A stretch of DNA of 64,000 nt from Stictocephala bisonia. Its lineage: Eukaryota; Arthropoda; Insecta; Hemiptera; Membracidae. Below, piece after piece: positions 35,957-47,123 of the stretch; the stretch's first letter is position 1, and the number at the start of each line of letters is the position of its first letter. A program made the translations under genes and the position numbers. The notes beneath the pieces are model-generated. The model saw nothing but the letters and a program-made list of their open reading frames with translations. It had not been told where the DNA came from and did no database searches. The stretch spans positions 1,364,001 through 1,428,000 of the forward strand of contig JAQJVL010000199.1 in NCBI GenBank assembly GCA_035578905.1, given 5' to 3'.

Positions 35957-35985
35957 AACATCCTCTTTTATAAATATAGATTCAG
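35342..35985 (+). mobile_element. RTE-like or RTE-mobilised SINE 3' end, copy 2
   Basis: Begins ACTAGCTCTACCCACCCGCT and, like 11543-12076, ends with TTTCATGGTGGTTGGATGG, a CA then TA simple repeat (35881-35957) and AAATATAGATT. The simple repeat replaces the ACAAACAAACA of copy 1. Confidence 0.65.
35881..35957. repeat. (CA)n-(TA)n microsatellite
   Basis: About ten CA units followed by about 27 TA units and a short CA run. Open frames through it are artefacts. Confidence 0.95.
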
Positions 35986-35989
35986 ATTA

Positions 35990-36690
35990 AATAATAAGAT
36001 ATTAGTATTATACAATAATAAATATAATAATAGACATTCTACAAATATTAATACTTATTATAGTAAATACTCTAAAACACAAAATAGTTTTAGATACACA
36101 TATATTAGGTTATTTAATAAGTTATTTCAAGAGATCAAAATTTTAAATAATTTAGATTTTAAGACTAAAATAAGAGCTCTATTAATAAGTAATTGATTTT
36201 TAAGTATTCTGTAGGTTGCTAATTTTAAGCTCATAAATCATTAATGTTTATTTCATTTCTTTATTTTTCTAATAATGGTATTTTATGTTATTTTAGGCTA
36301 TTAAAATAGATTGAAAATTATCTTGTTATAATGTTTATATTGTGCTTTTCCGTGTTGTATGTATATTGGGTTAACTATATCAGGATACTATAATAATTAT
36401 GTGTGGTTAGTGATTATTTAATTAATGTTTAGTTATTTTATTTTAGTAGTAATTATTGATAATTTTTTTATCTCGTACTATTGTATCACAGGTGTTTTAT
36501 ACTGTGATTGTATTGTTATACAGTAGCCTAACATGTTTATATTTGAGTATTCCCATGTGGTACGGATAATAGGTCAGTTCTTTGTGATAACTATGATTTG
36601 TAGTCCTAGGATAAGTTGACGGCCTATGCAATCAAGTATATTTAATATTATGTTGTATTTTTCTGGGAATAAATAAATTTGATTTTATAC
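35990..36690 (+). mobile_element. LINE 3' fragment, CR1/jockey-like, with 3' UTR
   Basis: An open frame to 36196 contains YNNRHSTNIN and SFRYTYIRLFNKLFQEIK followed by FKTKIRALLI, the ending typical of CR1/jockey-group ORF2. About 500 bp of non-coding sequence follow, ending TGGGAATAAATAAATTTGAT. It begins directly after the RTE-like repeat. The catalytic domains are absent. Confidence 0.65.
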
Positions 36691-36764
36691 ACATTAGATA
36701 TAAATTAGATTAGATTGCAATATGACAAACATTTATTAAATGGAATATCTATTGTAATGTATAT

Positions 36765-36815
36765 AATCATTGATTTTACTATACAGACATTTGTTATGTA
36801 GTAAAATCAATGATT
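36765..36815. repeat. Perfect 17-bp inverted repeat
   Basis: AATCATTGATTTTACTA (36765-36781) and its exact inverse (36799-36815) around a 17-nt loop. Confidence 0.85.
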
Positions 36816-36867
36816 CTTACATAAGCGACGCAGACACAACGTTGTTGGTATTTTAAGGCGAATATGA

Positions 36868-37022
36868 ATAGTTATATGAGTGTAGGATGAGTGTAGTCTG
36901 GTTACTAACTGAGTTCAACTGTTCCTCAGAAAGGGCAATTTATTAATAGCCCAACAGCCAGGGCAACTAAGAGACCTACAGCTTTACGTTGAATCCGAAC
37001 CACGTAGTGCTGGTCTGATGTA
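36868..37022 (-). repeat. Dispersed repeat DR1, inverted copy
   Basis: Reverse complement follows the DR1 order: CAGACCAGCACTACGTGGTT, TGTAGGTC, GGCTGTTGGGCTATTAATAA, GAGGAACAGTTG, CTACACTCAT. Confidence 0.75.
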
Positions 37023-37313
37023 ATCAAAGCTAAAACTTGATTGTTGTCAGTTATATTTAAACAGTCAGCATATATGATTATTTTTCATTATTAAAGAAAT
37101 AGTCACTAATTACATAAATGGGTACCATTCAATATATCACAATCAATATGGATATTTTATTACTTTTACCTGTAACAAAAATCAATTATGAACAATAGTC
37201 TTTAAGCACATTGAGATAAATATAGACTTCAGCAATCTATTTTAAAATAAAATTTATTTAGGAACAATTAAGTTATTATGATATTTTGTATATATAATTT
37301 TAATAGGTCATAA

Positions 37314-40300
37314 CGTTGCCAATCTTGCATACTATCGTAACTGCTTTTTTGCTACTTTTCAGGAGAGCCAAAAGAAGGATTTTGCACTTATTCACTGGTT
37401 GACTGCTGAAAAACGGTTTACTTTACGAGTGCCATGTTTACACATTATATGTACAAAGACCTGTTCTTAATTATACTAAAGAGGATAAAAAAATTATTTC
37501 ATTATTTTTTTGTAAAAATGGCGTTTTTCGCAGATACGATAGTATGTGAGATTATATTTTTACAAATCAACAACAAAAAATTCACATCATACGTATCGTA
37601 TCTGTTTTAAGTAGGCATAATGAAGGGTAACTAAAAAGAAAAACGCAAAGAAATATTTGTGTGTGTTAATGTTTATTGTTCTAAAGAAAATGTAAACACA
37701 TTTCAACAAAACTTAGTCAGGCTTACCTTGAAATTGGGTCAAAATTTCAAACTAATTAGAACTATAATAGTTTTATGTTTTGTCAATGAATAAAAACTAA
37801 TAAGTCTTGTTGAAATTTAATAAAAACATCTTTCTTTTAAAAGCGTTATAATGTAATAATAATAAAATTAAATAGTAGTGTAAAAGTTATGTAAAAGACT
37901 TTTCTTTTTAACATAATCTCTCTTAACAGTGTTTATGAGTTCACTTTTTTTTGTTAATGAAAATAAATTTTCACGACCGTGTAAAACAAAAAATATTAAT
38001 TGTATAAACTATCTTAAAATATATTTCACACTTTTTAAAACTAAAAGGTTTTTGTCATGTTTTTGCACCTCAAAATAAAGTATGTTGTCAGAGCCTTATA
38101 AAACTAATAAAAACATAAAATTGTATAAACTTTTTCAAGGAATCGCTATAACATTTTTAAGTCTTTCTCTCTCTCTCAGTTAAAAACTATCTTGATAAAA
38201 TTTAAAAACTTTAAAAACTAAACAATCTTTATCTTGACTAAAAGACCTCTTCACAGCCTTAAGCAAAAGAATACTCAACAGTTCTAAGGGAGTATAAATC
38301 ACAGCTTCTTGACTTTAAATTACTATCACATCATCATTGTCGGGACTAGCATGTAGAAAGAGTAAAAAAGTCTCATTGATGAGGTAGGGACAAAAAGAAT
38401 TTCTTGTGGTCTTCGTTACGAATTACAGGGGTATCTCCAGAACACAATGTAACTAAATCATCGTACTTTCCTTTTGGGAGTGGCACCAGTGATTCGTTGA
38501 GCTGGCCAACAGTGACATCTTTTAGCTTCTTTTGATTTCTTTTTGTTTTTAATGTTATTGATTTGTACTCCTCTTGTAGATGACTAGTCTTAAAAAAATC
38601 TTGTCTGGATCGGTTTTTTTTACATGGACTTCCATTATTTCAAGCCAAGGAACTCGGCTGTCTTCGGTGCCGTCCATCATGGTATTCAACGTGTTTCTTT
38701 CTTTTGACAGAGCTTTAAAATCCAGAAAGTCATTGTACTGAATTTCGTGGACAATGTAGGGGTTTTTTGGCCTTGCAAGACGAAATATCGGTATAAGTTG
38801 AGAGGGAATGTACACATTACCAGCTCTTGACAACGCTGTGCTGATAGTGCTATGAGCTGAGTCGCCCTCGCTCTGGCCATGGTAAGGTTCAAAATACCTC
38901 AGGGAGATCTCTTTCAAATTAGTAGCTCTATTAATTGTGTACAGCAACATGGTAGGTATAATGGAATTCTTATTTTGACCTGTGCATCCATCTGAAAACA
39001 GGTTCGCTACTGTAACACCATGTTCATCGTAGTACTTTAAAACTTTATGAATTGCACTACTGATTTCACAACTCCCTCTCTTGCTTTGACCCTCGTGCCA
39101 CAGGAAACAGTGGCATTCTTTGTTTCCGATATCATAAAAGGTAAGGTTGTAATTCGATAATCGTCTTTTATAGAAAAGAGCACTTTCCTTACAAATTGGG
39201 AGACTTATAACTTGTTGCAGGTCAAAATTTCCACAAAGAATTCGACTGTCACTCTCAGATTCTTCTTTAATTTTTGCTTTAATCTTCCTTACTTCTTCCT
39301 TTTCTGCAATGTGTCTATTATACCTTTCACTTAACTTATTTTTTTGTTCTTCATTACCTTGTCTATAGCTAAGGCATAACGAGCACTGATCCTTTTTAGG
39401 TCTGTGGAATGCGAGGTTTTTAGAATGAAAAACTCTTGAGTAAGTGGCAAAGCTAGGTATTTCTTTTTCATCACATTGAACATCCCTTAAGAACATTCTA
39501 TACATTTTTTGAATATTTAACTCTTCACTGAGGTACTCTTTAGTCGAACTTGCTTTGCAGTAGTGCGATTCGACCCTTTCAAATCTGTCAATATGGTCTT
39601 CTGCAAGTTTTCTCTTCCTCTCGTCATTATCAATTACAGCTTGAGACTTTCTTCCACCTCTTTTTTCACTTTCTACCGTTCCATTTCCAGTATTTTTTAG
39701 GAAAGCAGTACGAACTGTTTGCTCTGATATTGCTGATCAACACGATAGTCTTCAGGCGTTCTTGTGTCATCTGTAATAATAGTGTAATTGTTGGGCTTTT
39801 TGCTTCTGTTGGTTTGCTTTGCAACATTATCTTGGTTCACAGCCTCAATGTCACCATTGTTTTGACCAATTCCCTTTTTTACTATTTGCTTATCTTTTTT
39901 AATTTCTTCTTATTGTGGTTGCAGTCATTTTTTCCCCACTTAAAATGCCTTTTGCATACATGGATATCGCACATCTCGCAAACTCTGTGAACCTTTTTAT
40001 TGCATGCGTATACTTCACATTGCCCCACACTAAATGACGGATCGGCATCCGAATCATATTCTGAACTGCTGCTTTTGTCTGAGAAATTGTCAAGATCTGT
40101 GGATTCTTTTGCTGTTAAACATTTATTAATCTTTCTCTTAGACTTTCTTAAGCAACTTATTTCTTCAATGGTGGTTTTGTCTTTCTCTGTAGTATTACAT
40201 TCATCTTCTTGTACGATTTTTTCTTCTATAAAACTTGCTTCATCGTCGTGGATACAAGTATCCCCTTCATACATAAAGTGGTGAAAACATACCAAAATAT

Positions 40301-41015
40301 TACACCGAACACAAGCTGCAAAAACATCTTCATTGCAATATTTAGCTTCGCAAATTCCAGCCTGCACGAAGTTTTCATCTAAATCATCGCTAAAACCGAT
40401 GTTAATTGTGTCTGTAATGTTCTGAGTCTTTGCACATAGCTTTTTTAAATGAAGTAGAGGCTTTTCATCTTTCGAAGATGATTCACAATTATTGATCCGA
40501 ACATCATTATTTTCATTTTTTTCAGAGCTCGCCATATTGATTTATTATCTTCAAATTAATGCATATTCAAATCTGGAACAAAAAAGAAAACTATATAGAT
40601 AAGTTTTCCATTTCTGCACTTTAAGTGTTGAGTGTTAAAAGGTATATTATTTTCATTTCATAGAACTTTATGAAAAAAAATTAGATACGCTACCAAAATT
40701 CATAAGAGGTTTTCATTAATAAAATCTTGCAAACTAACGTATCGGCCACTTACGATAGTATGCATGATTTTCTACTTTCAAAATACGAAATCAAAATCTT
40801 GCACACTATCGTATTATCACTTACGTTAGTTTGTCAGAATTAAAAACTGACTTTTGGCAGTTACGATAAAAATTCAACGTGTTATAACTTGAAAACGGTT
40901 TGAGATAGAGATACGATACTTTGTCAGATTATGCGCCTTACCACAATGAACAGCTGGGTGAAATATCTCAAAATCCGAATTTTTGCAGATACGATAGTGT
41001 GCAAGATGGGCGACG
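37314..41015 (-). mobile_element. Sola-like DNA transposon with ATAA target duplication
   Basis: Imperfect terminal inverted repeats: left CGTTGCCAATCTTGCATACT, right end inverse CGTCGCCCATCTTGCACACT, continuing to ATCGTA-CTGC. Flanked by ATAA at 37310-37313 and 41016-41019. A 4-bp duplication is a mark of the Sola superfamily. Several subterminal copies of a GATACGATAGTGTGCAAG-like motif lie inside both ends (37530-37600 and 40738-41000). The minus strand encodes a Cys-rich region and a transposase-like region. Superfamily assignment is inferred from duplication length and protein motifs. Confidence 0.78.
38555..40535 (-). pseudogene. Sola-like transposase with N-terminal double Cys/His module, two frameshifts
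   Basis: Begins at the minus-strand ATG 40535 (MASSEKNENND). The N-terminal 217 codons hold two similar modules, C-x5-C ... AACVRCNILVCFHHF ... CIH (about residues 62-95) and CEVYACNKKVHRVCEMCDIH ... C-x-H (about 173-207), probably zinc-binding, separated by an acidic, Ser-rich linker. After a frame change near 39885 comes a Lys/Asn-rich linker, and after a second near 39740 the frame reads ISEQTVRTAF, GGRKSQAVID, VESHYCKASSTKEYLSEEL, FHRPKKDQCSLC. It ends in an RNase H-like region with DLQQVISLP, SDGCTGQNKN and YHGQSEGDSAHSTI. Such proteins are common and mostly unannotated in insect genomes. Candidate acidic catalytic residues are the Asp of the NFDLQQ motif and of SDGC, and Glu/Asp in SEGDSAH. 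The shifts may be decay or assembly errors. Confidence 0.78.
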
Positions 41016-41019
41016 ATAA

Positions 41020-42124
41020 TTAAGTATATTATTATCAATTTCCTTAAAAATATACTTTTTTCCTCATGATTTTTATCAAACTTCCTTCCTCTATCCTCAC
41101 TCTTTTATGTTCAAGGAATGTTACCAGAAAGTAAGATTTTGAGCAATAGTTATGGCGTATTAAGATCCAAGCAAAAATTTAAATTTTACAAAAACTGCCA
41201 CTTTTATTTTTTATGTCATTAATGGCTATAATTTTTAACATATCTCAAATGCGATTTGTACATGATGTAACTCTATTGCACGGTCATATTTCAGAACCTG
41301 ATTCTATATAAAAAAAAACTTTCAAGCAAAGGTATGTCCTTAATTCTTCTTTCCCCAGCTATATCCACCATTGTGTTTTTGTCACTAAATAATTTATACT
41401 CTTTAGAACAACCCAACCGAGTTGGAATTTAGAACATTACTGAACCATACAAAGATTAATTTCACAACAAAAATAATCAACTTGTTTCTGTATTCCGTTT
41501 CAAAATGGTGGGCATATCAACTTTTAAAAGTGAAATAACTCAAAAGCCTTGCATTTTTTCAAAAAAATTTGTCAAGAGTAACTTTGTACCTAAATAAACC
41601 ATATATGACATTTAGAAGATTGTCTCACAATTTCAGTGATGAAAAACAACAAATGGCACAATAATGATTATCATTGAATTCTTAACAATGATGTAACTTA
41701 TGACATGTTCAATAAAACTGTCATTCTGACAGCTATTCTTTCAAATGATAGAGTGAGACTAGAAGAACAAATTTTTACACAATGTGAGGCAAAAATTTAC
41801 ATAGCATTATGTATTTTCTAGAAATAATATACCAAGAAAGGTCAAGTCTAATTGGAATTTTGAAAATATGTTAGAGCTGAAGCTATTAAAGAGCAAATTT
41901 AATATGCTTTCATTTTGATGATGAAAGTTTTTTTATTAAGACAGACAATTTTTTAGTAAAGCAAGAAAAACTGAAAAATGGAATGTTTTTTACAATAAAC
42001 CACCATCAGAAAACTTTATTGTAATATTTAGGGACCTATTTCCTTGGCAACATACCTTAATATCATTCCACTATTTCCTCTGGACTTGGTGACAGACCAG
42101 TTGTTAGCTCAAGTATTTAATAAA
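41020..42124. other. AT-rich stretch without gene
   Basis: No open frame with recognisable motif and no repeat boundary. Confidence 0.45.
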
Positions 42125-42350
42125 TAAATGTTGGGCTAGTGGTCAAAGGCGTCAGGACTTTTGAGCGTGGATTAGAGATAGCAATGGTTCGAATTCTGCC
42201 TAGACTGGAAGATTTATCAGTAATATTCACTTTCTTCTTTACTGGTTTGGCCTCTTACTCTAAATAAGTTCCTCGCACAGATCAATAGTCTATGGGGAAT
42301 GGGAGTAGGTTAAGAAGAAAATCGGCCTCCTTATAAAAAAAAAAAAAAAA
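42125..42350 (+). mobile_element. tRNA-derived SINE (family S2) with poly(A) tail
   Basis: tRNA-like head with A-box-like GGGCTAGTGGTCAAAGG and B-box GGTTCGAATTC, then TTTATCAGTAATATTCAC, CACAGATCAATAGTCTATGG, and an A16 tail (about 42335-42350). A headless copy lies at 20745-20915. Confidence 0.8.
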
Positions 42351-43504
42351 GGAATTAGTAACATACAGTTTTTATAGAATAAAGAAATATCAATGTACTG
42401 TCATTGTATCAATGTACTGTCATAATATTGTTTATTTATCGTATGGTTTGTTGTCAAAACCATTTGATTTAAAAAAAGCTGTGATAAGTTATTTGGATCA
42501 AGAACAAAAGTCATGTAATTTATTATTCAAAACAAAAATATAAAGTGATTTCATGTTACAAATCTAAATCAAATCCATGGAGCTATTAAGAAGAACTGTC
42601 TCACCGGTTATGCACTCTTTATCAGCTGGCTTAATCCCTCCGTAAAAGAGCACAGGGTGAAATCAGTAACTATGTGAGTTTGGATATACTCCCTGCAATC
42701 ACATGACTGATCTAGAGTAAATCCCCATTTATACTTCCAGAAGTTACAACTGCCCACACCAGTTTGGAACTGGTTCAACAGGGTCCATTCCCTACGGGGG
42801 AATTATGGGGATGATGATGTTCACATTCACAGCAAATCTTTGAAGCTGTATTTAACCCCTGGGTAGTTTTAAACGAGCTGGAAGCTCAACTGTTATGAAT
42901 TTATGATCTACCAGCCCTGGCAGCTGCTACAAAAAATATTGTTAATAATTTTATCTGTATAAAACATACAATTTTATACAAATTACCTTATTTAATTTTA
43001 TACACTTATACTATTTTTGTATTGTTGAATTAAATTGAAGTTGTAATGTTTTTTATGTTACACCAATGTGAATTAAATATTGACATATACGATTATCTAT
43101 AGTTGAATATTAATGTAAATACTTTTAAAATTTAAATACAAACTTGTGTAACGTTTGAGTTTATTGGCAATACAGAATTTTGAAATAGGATGTGTGTTTT
43201 TCTTCATGACCCCTTATAGCAAAAGAGTATGACAAATAGGATAAAATAAATAAGTCCTCAGTCCAATAAGCCTAAAAGCTGAGATTCTAATAAGCAGAGC
43301 TTTTTGGGGATGCCCCAAACTCCCCGCCAAAATTGATATAAAGCTGTTTCATTTTATCTCCTAAACACATCAGCGTAAGTGACCAAGATCCCAGAAAAGA
43401 CATTTGCTGGAATCCAGACCATACTAATATCTTTACGTCATGTTGTAAATCACCATTGCTAAGGGATTGTTCGTTCCTAGCACACTGAAGCACTGTGGAC
43501 TACA
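42351..43504. other. Stretch without recognised gene
   Basis: ATCAATGTACTGTCAT is tandemly duplicated at 42391-42425. The remainder has no recognisable feature. Confidence 0.45.
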
Positions 43505-43820
43505 CTTTGTACATCCATCCACAAGAAATTATTTTATTATTCTCGTTATAGTGACGGGTTAAAGACGTCTCACATGCAAATTCACTCAAAAAACGTATTC
43601 TCAAACCCAAATATCACAGTAAAAAGCAACTTAATGTAAGCAAAATCTTTAGCATAACTTTTTCTTAAAGAATTTAACATGGTGGACACTATAGAATTAG
43701 TTTGAAAGTTGTTGCTTATTTATTTGAAGTTTGGCAGCAAATTAAAACGCAGATTTTTGTCATTTCAGACCAGCGGTGCATGACCATTCCGACGAGTTAT
43801 TTTATTTGGACTATAGTGAC
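43505..43820 (+). mobile_element. Truncated single arm of the TAGTCCG foldback family
   Basis: From CCATCCACAAGAAATTATT through ATATCACAGTAAAAAGCAA to CAGACCAGCGG and TTATTTTATTTGGACTATAG it matches the right arm of 19135-20279. The 5' third of the arm is missing. The overlapping 100-codon open frame at 43702-44004 is incidental. Confidence 0.8.
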
Positions 43821-44532
43821 TGGAATTTCAGTGCTTATCCTATGGCCTACTCCCTGTCATTGGTACCATGGGATACATATCCTACTTATCTCGCCATATA
43901 TTAACATTGGTACTGAAAAAAAAGAAAACTATCATTTCCACTTCAATTTTCATATTAGCTATAACTTCATAATAATAACCTGTTTTATTTTGCTAAATAT
44001 GTAGGGCCTATTATACAATGAAATCATAAAATTTTGCATGATTATTTTTCGTTTGAATAACAGGGGTTCCAGATGACCAGAAATCAAGTGACATTTGCTA
44101 CATGGTTAGAAATAATTGACTTTATGCCAATGTATAGTACATTATTGCAACCAGTGATGTTTCAAGCCACCAGCTGCCAGTGAGATTGATGATGTTGTAA
44201 CATCCATAATTTATAGACAAACTTTACAGTAAAATAAATAAATTGCGTGTTAATTGTATTATACTATAGCATTGTATCTAGACCAACTGATAATTAACTA
44301 GTTAAGTCTCTACTTAAAGAGTCTGATTTTAACTATTAGAAATGAATTGACTAAGTTGTTAGTTTACAGTTTATTTGAATTTATCTGAAATTAACTAACT
44401 TACAGTTGTTTTCATAAAAAATCATCTGGTCACAGTAGCACTTTCCAGAACTGATATTTATTTCCATTTGTGAAATGTACGTAGTTCGGAAAATGCTTGA
44501 AATGCCCTGATCCCATCTTCAATTTTGGGAAA
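43821..44532. other. AT-rich stretch without gene
   Basis: No feature recognised up to the target duplication of the LINE at 44533. Confidence 0.45.
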
Positions 44533-44579
44533 TAAATATATAGAAATTATAATTTATTATAATAAATTATAATAGATAC

Positions 44580-45171
44580 TACGGAGGTACCGGTTTTGCG
44601 GTTAAAAGAAAGTGGAGCGAAGCAGTGTTATCTTTTAATCCTTGTAATGAAAGACTATGTACAATAAGAATTAGAGGAAGGTTTTCAAACATATCGCTGG
44701 TGAGCATTTATGCTCCCACAGAGGATGCTGAAGAAGATGATAAAGACAGATTTTATGAAAATCTGGAAGAAGTTACCAATGATCTTCCTCAGTATGACCT
44801 AAGGATGATAATAGGAGATGCAAACGCCAAAATAGGGAAAGAGGAAATATGGACTGCCGTTGCCGGCAAGGAAAGTCTCCACGAAACATCCAACGATAAT
44901 GGAATCAGACTGTTAAGTTTCAGTGAAGCAAGCAACTTCAAAATAATGAGTACATGTTCCCCCACAAAAGAATACATAAAGAAACTTGGGTATCATCGAA
45001 TGGACTCGTAAAGAACCAGATTGACCACGTATTAATAGATCAAAGGCATAAAACAAGCATCCTTCATGTACACAGTCTAAGGAGCGCAGAGTGTGGCTCG
45101 GACCATAATCTGGTCCTCATAAGTTTTTCAAAGAATAGCAGTAGAGAAGAAAAAGGGACAAAGACAAACTG
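44580..45171 (+). pseudogene. LINE A: APE endonuclease domain, frameshifted
   Basis: The frame from 44580 reads YGGTGFAVKRKWSEAV, then RGRFSNISLVSIYAPTE and the catalytic-type stretch LRMIIGDANAKIG. Near 44950 the frame shifts to FPHKRIHKETWVSS, followed by NQIDHVLID and AECGSDHNLVL, the final SDH histidine motif of exonuclease-endonuclease-phosphatase (APE) nucleases. The N-terminus, with the first catalytic Asn/Glu, is missing. The domain nicks target DNA to prime reverse transcription in intact RTE elements. Confidence 0.85.
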
Positions 45172-45206
45172 ATATTTATGAAATAGATAAATTAAAGATA
45201 AAAGAA

Positions 45207-45749
45207 GTGGCGGATAAATTTAAACTAACTCTTAAGAATAGGTTCCAAGTGCTTACTGACCTAGAAGCTGAAACTGAAACAAGTATAGAAGATAGATGGA
45301 TTAGTCTGAAAAGTGCTATACAAGAAACAACTATGGAGATATGTGGAAAAAGGAAAAAGAAAAAGAGAAATGTCTGGTTCGACGAAGAATGTGAGGAGAA
45401 ACTGGAAGAGAGAAAAGATCTAAGGAAAAAATGGCTACAAGAACAATCAGAGGAATCAAATCAGAGGTACAGAAGGTTTCAAAACGAAACAAATAAACTG
45501 TTGAGAAAGAAGAAAAGACAGTATATAAATAGTATAATAGGCAAAGCAGAATCTATGCATAGTGAAAACACTAAAATATTTTATAAGACAGTAAAAATGT
45601 TTAAGAAAGGATTCCAACCGAACTCCTTTGGGATTAAGCTTGAAGGAAAAGTCATTGTAGAAAAACCTAAACTCCTAGAAATATGGAGAAAATATTTTGA
45701 CAATCTATTAAATGTAGAAAACGATTTTACAAACAATAATAGTGACTGT
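45207..45749 (+). pseudogene. LINE A: linker before reverse transcriptase, first half
   Basis: Lys/Glu-rich linker (KRKKKKRNVWFDEECEE, KKRQYINSIIGKAES, LEIWRKYFDNLLN) normally found between endonuclease and RT in RTE elements. The native frame ends at TGT 45747-45749, where LINE B is inserted, and resumes without loss at GTA 47124. Confidence 0.85.
45738..45749. repeat. Target duplication of LINE B, left copy
   Basis: AATAGTGACTGT, repeated at 47112-47123. Confidence 0.9.
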
Positions 45750-47111
45750 AATAAGGCAGTAATAGTGCCAATCTTCAAGAAAGGGGATAGGAAGGTTTTC
45801 AGTAATTATAGAGGGATAGCCTTAATGTGTCACAGTGCAAAGGTATATGAGAAAATTTTGGAAAAAAAAGGTGAGGAACGAAGTAGAAAGAAAACTGAGA
45901 GAGGAGCAAAGTGGATTTAGACCGGGAAGATCAACAATAGACCTCATTTTTGCTGCTAAACAGATGCAGGAGAAGAATTATGAGTATGGAAGAGATCTAG
46001 TAATGGGGTTCCTAGATATGGAAAAAGCGTATGATACTGTGAGAAGGGATAAGGTATGGGAAGCACTTAAAAGGAAGGGAGTTAAAGACAGTATAATTGA
46101 AAGAGTAAGAGAGATTTGTGGAGGAAGCCAAAGTTGTGTAAAGATAGGGGGTGAAAAGACAGGGTGGTTCAATCAAGAAAACGGATTAAGACAGGGTAGC
46201 GCTCTGTCACCTCTTCTCTTCATAACAGTATTAGATGAAGTAATGAGTGGAGTGGCAAAAAGAATTGGAGAAGAAAATATGAAGGTTATGGCATTTGCGG
46301 ATGACTTAATGGTTTGGGGAAGTAAAATAAAAGAGGTACAAAGACAGTTGGATGTGTGGGTAGAAGAAGTAAAGAAATATGGGATGAAATTCAATGTGTC
46401 GAAAAGTGAATATATGGTAACAACAAGGAACAAAGAGTGTATATTAGAAAAATTAATGCTGGGAAGAGAGGAAATGAAGAGAGTACAGTTCTTCAAATAT
46501 TTGGGTAGTGTTCTGGAAGAAAATAGTAAAAATGAAAGAGACATAAATGAACGAGTTAGACAGGCTGGAAATTTCTACAAATTAGTTAGGGGATTAATAA
46601 GAGACAAAGGATTGCCACAAAGAAGTAAAGAAATTATATATAGAACATACTACATACCAATATTAACATATGGAGCAGAGACATGGGTAATGAAGAATAG
46701 AGAAAAGAGCAAGATACAGGCATGTGAGATGCGTTTCCTGAGAGGTAGATTAGGAGTAACGAAGTGGGATAGAATACGAAATGAAACAATAAGAGACAGA
46801 TTAAATGAAGAACCTCTGCAAGATAAAATAGAAAGGGAAAGAATTAGATGGTTCGGACATGTGAAAAGGATGGAGGATGAGAGGATACCAAAAAAGTGGA
46901 TGGAGTGGAGGATACAGGGTAAACGTCCAAGGGGTAGACCAAGGGATAGATGGAGAGATGGGTTAAAGGAGAGTGTAGTAAGAAGAGGGGAGGTATGGGA
47001 AAACATATTGGAAGAAAGTAAGTGGGAAGATAAGCTATGGTGGAGAGGACTGTGTACCAAGCAGACCCGGGAGAAGACTGGAACCTGCTGCTGCTGATGA
47101 TGATGATGATG
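45750..47111 (+). mobile_element. LINE (B), 5'-truncated, nested in LINE A
   Basis: Flanked by a 12-bp duplication (AATAGTGACTGT) and ending in a (TGA)n tail at about 47095-47111, as typical of RTE-type elements. It contains only the RT domain and the C-terminal part. It is a different family from LINE A. Confidence 0.92.
45751..47096 (+). pseudogene. LINE B: reverse transcriptase and C-terminal domain, one frameshift
   Basis: Starts in the RT fingers (VIVPIFKKGDRKVFSNYRGI) and shifts frame at an A8 run (45862-45869). It then runs openly for about 410 codons: EEQSGFRPGRSTIDLIF, LDMEKAYDTV, GLRQGSALSPLLF, the catalytic FADDLMVWG, FKYLGSVLEE, YIPILTYGAETW, IRWFGHVKRMEDERIP and GKRPRGRPRDRWRD. 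The endonuclease is missing. The long open stretch and sharp duplication suggest a younger insertion than its host LINE. The shift in the homopolymer could be a sequencing or assembly error. Confidence 0.9.
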
Positions 47112-47123
47112 AATAGTGACTGT
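47112..47123. repeat. Target duplication of LINE B, right copy
   Basis: AATAGTGACTGT, identical to 45738-45749. Confidence 0.9.

Noticed and set aside
39550..39990. 146-codon plus-strand open frame with hydrophobic residues
   Set aside because: Antisense shadow of the Sola-like transposase; the minus-strand motifs are conserved and continuous.
43702..44004. 100-codon plus-strand open frame
   Set aside because: Most of it lies in the foldback-family arm, and the other copies do not keep the frame.
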